A program made the translations under genes and the position numbers. Under the pieces are notes generated by a model. The model was given only the letters and a program-made list of their open reading frames with translations, did not search any database and was not told the DNA's origin. Positions 54,485 to 62,239 of a stretch of 64,000 bases of DNA are shown here, piece after piece (position 1 is the first letter of the stretch; every line of letters starts with the position of its first letter). The DNA lies in assembly GCF_963668515.1 (NCBI RefSeq), contig NZ_OY764864.1:744001-808000 (forward strand), given 5' to 3'. Source of the DNA: an uncultured Ilyobacter sp. GTDB lineage: Bacteria > Fusobacteriota > Fusobacteriia > Fusobacteriales > Fusobacteriaceae.

Positions 54485-55144
54485 TTATGACACCTCAAAT
54501 TTATAGCCCACGCCTCGTACAGTTTCGATATATTCTCCGCCAAGTTTTTTTCTTATTCTTTTTATCTGGGAATCCACAGCCCTACGGTCTCCCTCGTAGT
54601 CATATCCCCACAGTGAAGTTATTATTTTTTCTCTACTCAGTGCTATTCCTTTATTTACAACGAAATACAAAAGCATCTCATATTCTCTAGGTGACAGCTC
54701 TAAAACCTCTCCATCTAAAGTAACAACATGGCTGCTGTCATTTATGACCAGTTTTCCCATATCGATGATGGAATCATTATTATTTCTCCTCAAAAGAGCC
54801 TTAATCTTTGCCATCAAGATTTTAAGGGAAACAGGTTTTGTAACATACTCGTCGGTTTTGAGTCTATACCCTTTTAATATATCATCTTCATCACCCTTTG
54901 CAGTGAGCATTATTATAGGGACATTTTCCTGTTCGCTTCTTATCTCTCTACAGACGTCCCAGCCGTTTAATTTTGGCATCATTATATCTAGTATCACAAG
55001 GTCTATTTTGTTGTTAAAAAAAAACTCTATGGCTTGCTCGCCATCTTCAGCCTCTATAACGATGTATCCCTCTTTCTTTAAAAAATCTGAAGCAATTCTT
55101 CTTAATTTCCAGTCGTCCTCTGCAAGAAGTATTTTTTTGTCCAT
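54485..55144 (-). CDS. OmpR-family response regulator
   Basis: A 219-aa regulator. The receiver domain has acidic EDD near the N-terminus, the phospho-Asp in LVILDIMMPKLNGWD, and the conserved Lys in YVTKPVS. The C-terminal winged helix has ELSPREYEMLLYFV and SLWGYDYEGDRRAVDSQIKR. I chose the ATG at 55144 with GGAGG ahead of it over a TTG four codons upstream that overlaps that site. It likely controls its own operon and perhaps the envelope genes at 56735-58822. Confidence 0.94.
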   Translation of the reverse strand: MDKKILLAEDDWKLRRIASDFLKKEGYIVIEAEDGEQAIEFFFNNKIDLVILDIMMPKLNGWDVCREIRSEQENVPIIMLTAKGDEDDILKGYRLKTDEYVTKPVSLKILMAKIKALLRRNNNDSIIDMGKLVINDSSHVVTLDGEVLELSPREYEMLLYFVVNKGIALSREKIITSLWGYDYEGDRRAVDSQIKRIRKKLGGEYIETVRGVGYKFEVS

Positions 55145-55180
55145 ATTTTCCTCCAATCAAAATCTTTTAAATATTTTATT

Positions 55181-55780
55181 TCAAAGAGCTTTCTCTGCTA
55201 TTATTATCCTCACCACATCAAAAAAAAGATCTCTTCTCTCGGTTATTTTAAATCCAACTTTTTCTATATTTTCTTGAGTCTTTCTTACCATAGAAGTTCC
55301 CAAAAAGAATTTTGACATAATGCTCATCACAAAAAGAAAGATGTTTATCAGCGGGTTTTCACTTCTCATATGCTCTAAAAAAAGCACCTTTCCTCCGGGC
55401 TTTATTACCCTGTATACCTCTTTTAGTCCTGCTATGGGATCAGGGACAGTACAGAATACACAAGTGGACACAGCACAGTCAAAACTATTATCCTCGAAAC
55501 TCATAGCCTGTATATCCATTTCTTCGAGTTTTATATTTTTAATATTGTTTTTTTTTATGACTTCTTCTGATTTTTCCAACATTTTTTTGCTGAAGTCTAT
55601 ACCTGTCACTGAGATTTTTTCAGAGTAATAGGGAAGATTTACTCCTGTTCCCACACCTAGTTCTAGTACCTTTCCCGATGCGAGAGATATAAGACCTTTT
55701 CTGTATTTAGTGAAAAACATCATTTTTTCCATTCTATCATAAATTTTAGCTACTTTATCATATTTATCTTTTGTATTCAT
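55181..55780 (-). CDS. Class I SAM-dependent methyltransferase (UbiE/PmtA-like)
   Basis: A 199-aa enzyme. The SAM loop is VLELGVGTGVNLPYY, the acidic second strand is VTGIDFSKKMLEKS, and VIKPGGKVLFLEHM is motif III. The sequence CVFCTVPDPIAGLKEVYRV and a hydrophobic stretch near 150-170 (INIFLFVMSIMSKFF) resemble phospholipid N-methyltransferase or UbiE-like proteins that act at membranes. The substrate is not determined. It lies between the hydroxylase-like gene (29-nt gap) and the response regulator. Confidence 0.85.
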   Translation of the reverse strand: MNTKDKYDKVAKIYDRMEKMMFFTKYRKGLISLASGKVLELGVGTGVNLPYYSEKISVTGIDFSKKMLEKSEEVIKKNNIKNIKLEEMDIQAMSFEDNSFDCAVSTCVFCTVPDPIAGLKEVYRVIKPGGKVLFLEHMRSENPLINIFLFVMSIMSKFFLGTSMVRKTQENIEKVGFKITERRDLFFDVVRIIIAEKAL

Positions 55781-55809
55781 ACAACTCCCCCTTTATACAC
55801 TATTATCCT

Positions 55810-56598
55810 TTATTTGTGTGACGATTTTGTGTCAAAATTTAGAAAAGGCTGTCTCAGAAGGAAATAAAACTTCTGGGCCTCTTCTTCATTATATCCAGGT
55901 ATTCCGTATTTTGGAGTTGAAACTTCCCCCTGAGGGGTGAAACTTCTGAAAATTTTGTCCCATATTATAAGAAAAGAGGAGTAATTTGAGTTGCTTTCTC
56001 TGTATTTTATAGAATGGTGTATTCTGTGGAGATATGGAGTTACGATAACTTTAGATAGCATAATGTCAAGGTTTATAGGAATTTTGATGTTGCTGTGGTG
56101 GAAATAAACGTTGCTGTTTAATATCACCTCGTACATAAGTACCGCCTCTACCCCAATTCCCAGTATTGCTATGGGCACCAGTCTAAAAATATTCCCAAAA
56201 AAAATCTCAATAACGTGAAATCTAAGGGCCGAAGTTGAATTTAAAAATTTATCTGTGTGGTGGACATTGTGAAATCGTCTCAAAAAATTTATATTGTGGA
56301 GAAGCCTGTGCCAGGTATAATTAATGAGATCTAGTAGGAGTATTTCCAGTAATAAAATCAAATTTTTATTTAGAGAAATCATGTTGAAAAGACCCAGATT
56401 GTTTTTTTCTAAAAATAATGCCACAGAATAGACTGTAAATATGGCAATAAGACGTCCCAAAATTGTGTTTATGATTCCGAGTTTTATATTTGTCCCATCG
56501 TGTTTCTTAGACCGTTTACTGCTGTCCATCTGAGGCTGGAATCGCTCCAGGGCGAAAAAAAACAAAAATATAAATAAAAGTAGCAGTCCTCTGTTCAA
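55810..56598 (-). CDS. Sterol desaturase/fatty acid hydroxylase superfamily membrane protein
   Basis: A 262-aa membrane protein with histidine boxes typical of di-iron hydroxylases: HRLLHNINFLRRFHNVHH (joining HxxxH and HxxHH) and HRIHHS near the C-terminus, with hydrophobic helices around them. Known members hydroxylate or desaturate lipids using O2, which is odd for a probable anaerobe; the real reaction may differ. The start is either TTG at 56598 (8 nt after AGGGGG, preferred) or GTG at 56607, which touches that site. It is the first of five closely spaced minus-strand genes ending with the Spy-like gene. Confidence 0.88.
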   Translation of the reverse strand: MNRGLLLLFIFLFFFALERFQPQMDSSKRSKKHDGTNIKLGIINTILGRLIAIFTVYSVALFLEKNNLGLFNMISLNKNLILLLEILLLDLINYTWHRLLHNINFLRRFHNVHHTDKFLNSTSALRFHVIEIFFGNIFRLVPIAILGIGVEAVLMYEVILNSNVYFHHSNIKIPINLDIMLSKVIVTPYLHRIHHSIKYRESNSNYSSFLIIWDKIFRSFTPQGEVSTPKYGIPGYNEEEAQKFYFLLRQPFLNFDTKSSHK

Positions 56599-56697
56599 TT
56601 TATTCACCCCCTTAAAAAAATTCTAAACTTATAAAAGAAATTATCTTTAACCAAAAACTTTTTTTATTTCTGAAAGTAAAAGAGATCTGATTTTATA

Positions 56698-56728
56698 ATA
56701 AAAAAAAGTCCCTGATAACTCAGGGACT
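56698..56728 (-). terminator. Terminator of the 119-aa hypothetical gene
   Basis: AGTCCCTGA (56707-56715) pairs with TCAGGGACT (56720-56728) over loop TAAC. On the minus strand a T8 run follows. Confidence 0.9.
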
Positions 56729-56734
56729 GACAGC

Positions 56735-57094
56735 TTAGTGTCTTTTTATTTTTAGATTTGTTTTTTCAGGGAGCTTGCTAAGATGTATATGTCTATGTTC
56801 TGCTACCAATGACAATCTATCTATAATAGCTCCTAAGTCTGATGAGTCAAATATCTCTTTAAATTTTTCTTTCTCTAATAAGGCATCTTTAAATTCATAG
56901 ATACATGGACTTTGGGGTTTGAAAACTATGGCATCTGAATATATTTTTTCTCCTAATACCTCGCTTAAAAGATCTGCTACTGTCATGGTAAAAACACCCT
57001 CAACTTCCACAGTATTTCTCGAATGGCTTATTTCAGTACGATATTTTGACTCATACCTTTTTTCGATTGTGGAATAGGAATTTTGCATACTCAT
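56735..57094 (-). CDS. Hypothetical protein, 119 aa
   Basis: A protein with no family that I recognise. It has no signal peptide or membrane helix. It is mixed alpha/beta with a moderately acidic middle (DALLEKEKFKEIFDSSDLG) and a basic, His-rich end (AEHRHIHLSKLPEKTNLKIKRH). AAGGAGGGG precedes the ATG and a strong terminator follows, so it is a genuine single-gene unit. It lies between two envelope-related groups. Confidence 0.75.
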   Translation of the reverse strand: MSMQNSYSTIEKRYESKYRTEISHSRNTVEVEGVFTMTVADLLSEVLGEKIYSDAIVFKPQSPCIYEFKDALLEKEKFKEIFDSSDLGAIIDRLSLVAEHRHIHLSKLPEKTNLKIKRH

Positions 57095-57164
57095 GTAATC
57101 CCCTCCTTAATATAAAGCATTTTTGTATCTATAAATAATCTACAATTTTTTTACGATATTCCTT

Positions 57165-57198
57165 TAAAAAAATAAAGCCTCTTTTAAAAGGCTTTATC
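57165..57198 (-). terminator. Terminator of the outer-membrane barrel gene
   Basis: ATAAAGCCT (57172-57180) pairs with AGGCTTTAT (57189-57197) over an 8-nt loop. On the minus strand TTTTTTT follows. The stem begins at the stop codon. Confidence 0.88.
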
Positions 57199-57613
57199 AA
57201 TATTTATAATCAAATTTTAATACCATTCTGCCGTCAGATTCATCCTCTATAGGGTTTATCAGATAATTTTCATAGGCCACCTCTAAGCTAAGGCCATTTA
57301 TGTCCACACCGGCCCCAACACTATAGTATTTGTTGTCTGCAATGTCTGAAATAGCAGTCTCAGTAGAGTTCTCATCTGAGATATAGCTGTATCCCATATT
57401 CCCCTTTACATAAGGGGCGGCCTTTGTGCCATCATAAAGTTTGTATTTCATTTCTGCATATACCGGAGTGGCTTTTGATTCATTCATCAGCTGCAGAGTG
57501 TGTGAGGATACTCCCATCTGCATATTTTTGTATTCTATTCCCTTTAAGTCCTCAGAGAAGACTTGAAAGGAGATAATTGCAGAAAATATGAAAAATATAA
57601 GTGCTCTTCTCAA
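57197..57613 (-). CDS. Small outer-membrane beta-barrel protein
   Basis: A 138-aa exported protein. A signal peptide (MRRALIFFIFSAIISFQVFS) precedes strands with alternating pattern (YAEMKYKLYDG, APYVKGNMGYSYI, YYSVGAGVDINGLSLEVAYENYL) and a C-terminal strand ending in aromatic Tyr (MVLKFDYKY), the usual signal for barrel assembly. It may be an 8-stranded or shorter barrel; the length is near the minimum. Function (pore, adhesin, enzyme) is unknown. Confidence 0.8.
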   Translation of the reverse strand: MRRALIFFIFSAIISFQVFSEDLKGIEYKNMQMGVSSHTLQLMNESKATPVYAEMKYKLYDGTKAAPYVKGNMGYSYISDENSTETAISDIADNKYYSVGAGVDINGLSLEVAYENYLINPIEDESDGRMVLKFDYKY

Positions 57614-57679
57614 AACATTTTCCTCCGGTTAGCTGTACTAAGGGTCACAGATAAATTTTATCATCTTCTGAAAAATGTG

Positions 57680-57970
57680 TCAATTTTTAGTAGTTTTATT
57701 TAGATAGTAATTTACCCCTATAGAATTTTCTATATTTAAGATAGCTTCATTTTCCTTAAATAAATATTCCTCAATGAGGATAAATATATTTTGATCATCT
57801 TTGTAAACATATCTGAACTCTAAATCATCGATATGATTTCTGCTGCCACGGTTTTTTATAAAAAGCTCGTCTATTTTAAAGAATTTTTTTAAAGTCTGAC
57901 CTTCTATTTTTTTTAGTAGGCATGGAAAGTGATCTTTTTTTAATATGATATCTGTTATTTCACATTTCAT
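57680..57970 (-). CDS. Hypothetical protein, 96 aa
   Basis: A protein I do not recognise. It has no signal peptide or membrane helix and no catalytic motif; it is mixed, with many Lys, Asp and Phe. I chose the ATG at 57970, 8 nt after AAAGGGAGGG, over a longer frame whose start lacks a site. It lies in the envelope-gene block. Confidence 0.65.
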   Translation of the reverse strand: MKCEITDIILKKDHFPCLLKKIEGQTLKKFFKIDELFIKNRGSRNHIDDLEFRYVYKDDQNIFILIEEYLFKENEAILNIENSIGVNYYLNKTTKN

Positions 57971-58066
57971 AACAACATCCCTCCCTTTAAGGAAGATATT
58001 CTTATTAAATTCTGACATCCTTTTTATATTTTCTATTACTGAGGTTTAAAATTTTAAAATAAGACA

Positions 58067-58094
58067 AATTAAAATGGGCTAAATCCAGCCCATT
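58067..58094 (-). terminator. Terminator of the double-module Spy-like gene
   Basis: AATGGGCT (58073-58080) pairs with AGCCCATT (58087-58094) over a 6-nt loop. On the minus strand the tail is TTAATTTGTC, a weak T-run. Confidence 0.65.
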
Positions 58095-58099
58095 CTAAC

Positions 58100-58822
58100 T
58101 TACTTGATCTCATCTTCCATATCAGTGTCTATTATATAGTCATGAAACTTTTCTTTTAATTCCAGTCTGTTTCTGAGCATGGTTTTTTCCATCTCACTTT
58201 GGATTTTTATTCTTTTTTCTGTGAGCATCTCTATTTTTTTCATGTCTGGATTTTTTGAGAGTATCTCTTTTTGCATCTTTATTTTGATCTCTCTCATCTG
58301 GAGTCGATACTCTTCATTTTCCTTTCTGTTGATAGTGTTATCTCTTCTAAGTTCCTGCTCCTGTTCCGGAGTAAGTCTCATATTGGACTGGATTCTTTTT
58401 CTGCCGGTGTTGTTCATCATGTTTTGTCTCATAGCACCATGAAAATCATCAATTTCAAATTTTTCTCTCAAGTGGATTCTGTAATTGAGCATCTCTTTTT
58501 CTCTTTTGATTTTAAAGGCCGCTTTTTTATTGATTAATTTATCTAATTTTTTCATGTTTGGTTTGTCCTTAAGGAGTTCTTTTTGCATATCCAGATCTGT
58601 TTCACGAATCTGGATCATATAACTTTTAAATTTTTTCATAGCCTCTTGATTCATTTTGTAAAATTCTTTCTGCTGCTCAGGAGTCAAAACCACAATCTGC
58701 TGGTGCTTCATGATTTGCTGACCAGTATTTCTCATATTTGAGTTTACCTGTGCCCCAGCCTTGGCAAAGGAAACTGCTGACATAGACAAGACCATAATAA
58801 CTACCATTTTCTTCATATTCAT
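58100..58822 (-). CDS. Spy/LTXXQ-like periplasmic protein with two tandem modules
   Basis: A 240-aa exported protein (signal peptide MNMKKMVVIMVLSMSAVSFA). It contains the same module twice. Module 1 (about 45-125) has LTPEQQKEF, then DMQKELLKDKPNMKKLDKLI and NYRIHLREKF. Module 2 (about 150-230) has LTPEQEQEL, KMQKEILSKNPDMKKIEMLT and RNRLELKEKF. The two are clearly duplicates and resemble the single-module protein at 52701-53072. The ATG at 58822 is 9 nt after AAAGGAGT. It is likely a periplasmic chaperone of the envelope-stress kind and perhaps a target of the nearby two-component system. Confidence 0.78.
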   Translation of the reverse strand: MNMKKMVVIMVLSMSAVSFAKAGAQVNSNMRNTGQQIMKHQQIVVLTPEQQKEFYKMNQEAMKKFKSYMIQIRETDLDMQKELLKDKPNMKKLDKLINKKAAFKIKREKEMLNYRIHLREKFEIDDFHGAMRQNMMNNTGRKRIQSNMRLTPEQEQELRRDNTINRKENEEYRLQMREIKIKMQKEILSKNPDMKKIEMLTEKRIKIQSEMEKTMLRNRLELKEKFHDYIIDTDMEDEIK

Positions 58823-59260
58823 TTTTATCATACTCCTTTCAAAATAATAGATTTGTAAGAAATTCCTCTAACACACAGCAATAGTACCTTCCTTTTGTGT
58901 CATTTCTATGTCTTTTATATGCCATTATAAAAAAGTTTAACCGGAATCATAGTAATGAAGATCTGTTTTTATTATGTTCTATAATGATATCCATTATTTT
59001 ACTTAAGGTAGAACCTAACTTGGCCAGTCTTCTAGAGAATCTACTTTGTAGAAAGAACATAATCAAAATGAGGATAATCTTCAAAAAAAGTTAAAGTTTT
59101 TTGGAAGTTACCGTTAAAATATATCCCTGCGATTATAGCCATTGTAATAACTTCAGCATATTTCATTTTGGTTTGAGAACTCTCTTGATGTCCAGTAAGT
59201 TTAAGAATAAATTGAACAAATTCTAATATATTATAAATCTTATTTTTCATATTATGCACT
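58823..59260 (-). other. Region upstream of the Spy-like gene with a transposase remnant
   Basis: Nothing beyond AT-rich upstream sequence is seen at 58823-58946. From 58947 to 59250 the minus strand holds a broken transposase. A 65-codon plus-strand frame here is only its antisense. Confidence 0.5.
58947..59250 (-). pseudogene. Frameshifted N-terminal fragment of an IS982-like transposase
   Basis: Reading leftwards from an ATG at 59250, MKNKIYNILEFVQFILKLTG and KYAEVITMAIIAGIYFNGNF resemble the N-terminus of IS982-family transposases. The frame stops after VLSTK near 59041. One base later another frame continues RFSRRLAKLGSTLSKIMDI, which fits the SRFxRRLxKL motif expected next, and ends at a stop at 58947. 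The DDE catalytic part is missing. The start is 10 bp from the end of element B, so B or its parent may have used this transposase. Confidence 0.6.
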
Positions 59261-60012
59261 CCTAAAGTTGCTACCTTTATTAAATTAAAGTATTGAATTT
59301 ATAAGGATTCGTTACTTTTCTCTTGAAAGAAAAGTAACCAAAAGTTCAAGCCCGTGAAAAATCAGCTAAATGCCCTCGGAAATCCACTAGCAATAAGGAA
59401 ACTCAGAAAACAAGTTTCTGAGAACCAGAAAATATACTCGTATCACTCGTTATTTTTTGGCTACTCGCTACGCTCAGACAGTCAAATTTATCTAAGGATT
59501 CCACTTCGGTCATTCTTAACGCTGATTTTATCAATGGCAAGTGAAAAGAGATAAAAAACCACTCAAAAAAGAAAGTATAAATACTTTTGGGTTCAACTCT
59601 ATGAAACTCTCTCTTTTTCTCTGTGTCCTCTGTGGCCAAAAGGTTTTTTTATTATTCGTGTTAATTTCCCTATCTTTTATTGGTGTCCATTCGTGACAAA
59701 ATCTTTTGACTTTAATATCGCTCTCCTCCATGATACTCTCTTCTTTTCTCTGTGACCAAAAGCTTTTGTCCTTATTCGTGTTAATTTCCCTATCTTTTAT
59801 TGGTGTTCATTCGTGATAAAATCTTTTGACTTTAATATCCCTCTCCTCCGTGATACTCTCTTCTTTTCTCTGTGACCAAAAGCTTTTTTCCTTATTCGTG
59901 TTAATTTCCCTATCTTTTATTAGTGTCCATTCGTGACAAAATCTTTTGACTCTGATATTCAGATAAATTCAGTAATTTATAATAATTTTTTTTAAGTAGC
60001 AACTTGGGTTAA
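59261..60012. mobile_element. Non-autonomous element B with terminal inverted repeats
   Basis: The 752-bp element is inverted relative to element A. Its right end GTAGCAACTTGGGTTAA (59996-60012) is the exact reverse complement of the left end of A. Its left end CCTAAAGTTGCTAC (59261-59274) lacks the outer TTAA and has one extra A. Shared with A are the ends, the 11-bp hairpin (59311-59338) and the 120-bp unit, here three times. The core (about 59350-59590) differs from that of A. No intact gene is present. Confidence 0.8.
59640..59960. repeat. 120-bp tandem unit of element B (three copies)
   Basis: CTTTTGAC recurs at 59703, 59823 and 59943, exactly 120 bp apart, together with the 20-mer TTAATTTCCCTATCTTTTAT in each copy. 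Copies differ by a few bases, for example TTCGTGACAAA versus TTCGTGATAAA. There are no unique spacers, so this is not a CRISPR array. Confidence 0.9.
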
Positions 60013-60314
60013 TTTATAGCTACACATTTGAAAAATAGGAATAAAGGTATATAAAAACCAACAACTCTAAAAACAAAAAAAACTTTATTATATTTTTAAA
60101 AAGGAAGCACTTTTTAATTTGACAATCTAGGAATTTAAAAGTTTTATAAAGGTTATTAAAGGATTTTTATGATATTTTTTTAAAATACTATATGAGGTTT
60201 TCTGAAATAAGTAAAACCAAGTGATTTTAATAGAAGAGTATTAGATTTTTTCAATTTATTCCTAGTTTAAGGAACTTTTCAGCACTTATATTAATTTAGT
60301 GAGGTGAGAATATT
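60013..60314 (+). other. AT-rich upstream region of the CDP-sugar locus
   Basis: No gene is seen. TTGACA at 60119-60124 has TTTTAT at 60142-60147 (17 bp) or TATAAA at 60145-60150 (20 bp), a plausible promoter. The leader would then be about 160 nt. GAGGTGAG precedes the first gene. Confidence 0.45.
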
Positions 60315-61088
60315 ATGAAAGCAGTTATTTTAGCAGGAGGTTTAGGCACCAGACTCAGTGAGGCGACTCATTTAATCCCAAAGCCAATGGTAGAGATCGG
60401 CGGTAAGCCAATTTTATGGCATATAATGAAGACATACTCTCACTATGGTATAAATGAATTTGTAATATGTCTTGGGTACAAGAGTTATATTATTAAAGAG
60501 TGGTTTGCTAACTATTTTTTACACAGCAGCGACGTTACAATTGACCTGTGGGATAACAGTATTGAAATCCACGACAACCATTCAGATCACTGGAAAGTAA
60601 CTTTAATTGATACTGGCTTGCACACAATGACTGCTGGAAGAGTAAAAAAAATCCAGAAATATATAGGTGAAGAAACCTTTTTATTGACTTACGGAGATGG
60701 TGTAGGAGATATTGATATTCATAAATCCATAGAACATCACAGGAAATCCCGGAGGTATCTCACCGTTACGGCTTATAAACCCCAAGGTAAATTTGGTTCT
60801 CTTGAGATGGACGAAAAAGGAAATGTTACTTCATTCACAGAAAAACCAAAAGGTGATGGCATGTGGATAAATGCTGGATACTTTGTTTGTGAGCCTGAAT
60901 TTTTTGATTATCTTGATGGTGACAACATGATGTTAGAGAAAAAACCTCTTGAAACATTAGCAAAAGAAAATCAGATGACATCCTATATCCATGACGGATT
61001 TTGGAAACCTATGGACACACTAAAAGACAACAATGAATTGAATGATATGTGGAATTCTGGAAATGCACCATGGAAATTATGGGATTAA
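60315..61088 (+). CDS. rfbF: Glucose-1-phosphate cytidylyltransferase
   Basis: A 257-aa enzyme that makes CDP-glucose from CTP and glucose 1-phosphate. The nucleotide loop is VILAGGLGTRLSEATHLIPK, followed by GGKPILWHIMKTYSHYGI and FEEKPKG-like TSFTEKPKGDGMW. It is full length, and rfbG next to it uses its product, which supports cytidylyl rather than thymidylyl transfer. It starts the surface-sugar locus 302 bp after element B. Confidence 0.95.
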   Translation: MKAVILAGGLGTRLSEATHLIPKPMVEIGGKPILWHIMKTYSHYGINEFVICLGYKSYIIKEWFANYFLHSSDVTIDLWDNSIEIHDNHSDHWKVTLIDTGLHTMTAGRVKKIQKYIGEETFLLTYGDGVGDIDIHKSIEHHRKSRRYLTVTAYKPQGKFGSLEMDEKGNVTSFTEKPKGDGMWINAGYFVCEPEFFDYLDGDNMMLEKKPLETLAKENQMTSYIHDGFWKPMDTLKDNNELNDMWNSGNAPWKLWD

Positions 61089-61159
61089 AAACAAAAAAAA
61101 TTAAAATTCTCTATTTTTTATAACTTTTTTGGCTTCGAGCTAGAAGTTAGGGGGGAAAT

Positions 61160-62239
61160 ATGAAACTCTACAATGACTTTTATCGTGACAAAACAATATT
61201 GGTTACGGGGCACACTGGATTCAAAGGTTCCTGGCTTTCAATCTGGCTTAAAAATCTTGGTGCTGAAGTTATAGGTTATGCACTTGATCCCTACACAACA
61301 AAAGATAACTTTGTTCTTTCAAATCTTCAGGAAAAAATGATCGATATAAGGGGAGATATAAGAGATATAGAAAAACTTAAGGCAGTCTTTGAAAAATATA
61401 AACCAGATATAGTTTTTCATCTAGCTGCCCAACCTCTTGTGAGGCTCTCCTACGATATGCCTGTAGAAACCTACGAGATCAATGTAATGGGCACAATAAA
61501 TATCCTTGAATGCATAAGAAACACTGAGAAAACAAAGGTTGGTATAATGATTACCACAGATAAGTGTTATGAAAATATGGAGCAAATTTGGGGTTACAGA
61601 GAGAATGATCCCATGGGAGGCTATGATCCTTACTCCTCTTCCAAAGGTGCGTGTGAAATAGCCATAAGTTCGTGGAGAAGATCTTTTTTTAATCCTGAAG
61701 ACTATAAGAATCATGGAAAATCTATTGCCAGTGTAAGGGCTGGAAATGTAATCGGCGGTGGAGACTGGACGCAAGACAGGATAATCCCAGACTGCATCAG
61801 AGCTCTAGAAAAAGGCCTCCCTATAGAGCTTAGAAACCCACAAGCAGTGAGACCCTGGGAACATGTCTTAGAACCCCTAAGTGGATATATGCTTCTTGGA
61901 GAAAAACTCTGGGGAAATTCAACATATTCTGAAGGTTGGAACTTTGGTCCTGAACTTGATTCCATTATCAATGTAGGTTTAATAGCTGAAAAGCTATTAA
62001 AATTTTATGGCGAAGGTACTGTAAAGGATATCTCAGATCCAAATGCTCTTCATGAGGCTAATTTATTGATATTGGATATTTCAAAATCAAGATTTAAATT
62101 GGGATGGAAACCAAGATTGAGTATAGATAAAGCTTTAGAGATGACAGTAGAATGGTATAAAAATTATAATAAAAAGAACGTGTATAACCTTTGCCTAAAT
62201 CAGATAAAAGAATTCATAAAATGCGGAGGTGAAATATGA
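61160..62239 (+). CDS. rfbG: CDP-glucose 4,6-dehydratase
   Basis: A 359-aa SDR-family enzyme making CDP-4-keto-6-deoxyglucose. The NAD loop is VTGHTGFKGSWLS, DIRGDIRD follows, and the active-site region has ITTDKCYEN and the YxxxK in DPYSSSKGACE. The GRP-like RPWEHVLEPLSGYM is typical of CDP-glucose dehydratases. It overlaps the next gene by 4 nt (ATGA). Confidence 0.95.
   Translation: MKLYNDFYRDKTILVTGHTGFKGSWLSIWLKNLGAEVIGYALDPYTTKDNFVLSNLQEKMIDIRGDIRDIEKLKAVFEKYKPDIVFHLAAQPLVRLSYDMPVETYEINVMGTINILECIRNTEKTKVGIMITTDKCYENMEQIWGYRENDPMGGYDPYSSSKGACEIAISSWRRSFFNPEDYKNHGKSIASVRAGNVIGGGDWTQDRIIPDCIRALEKGLPIELRNPQAVRPWEHVLEPLSGYMLLGEKLWGNSTYSEGWNFGPELDSIINVGLIAEKLLKFYGEGTVKDISDPNALHEANLLILDISKSRFKLGWKPRLSIDKALEMTVEWYKNYNKKNVYNLCLNQIKEFIKCGGEI

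Noticed and set aside
58897-59094. 65-codon plus-strand frame
   Set aside because: It is antisense to the transposase remnant and has no ribosome binding site.
59403-59731. Short minus- and plus-strand frames in element B
   Set aside because: They run through the tandem repeat and core, give repetitive translations, and are not kept in element A.
59640-59960. CRISPR-like array
   Set aside because: The 120-bp units repeat without unique spacers of regular size, and no cas gene is near.
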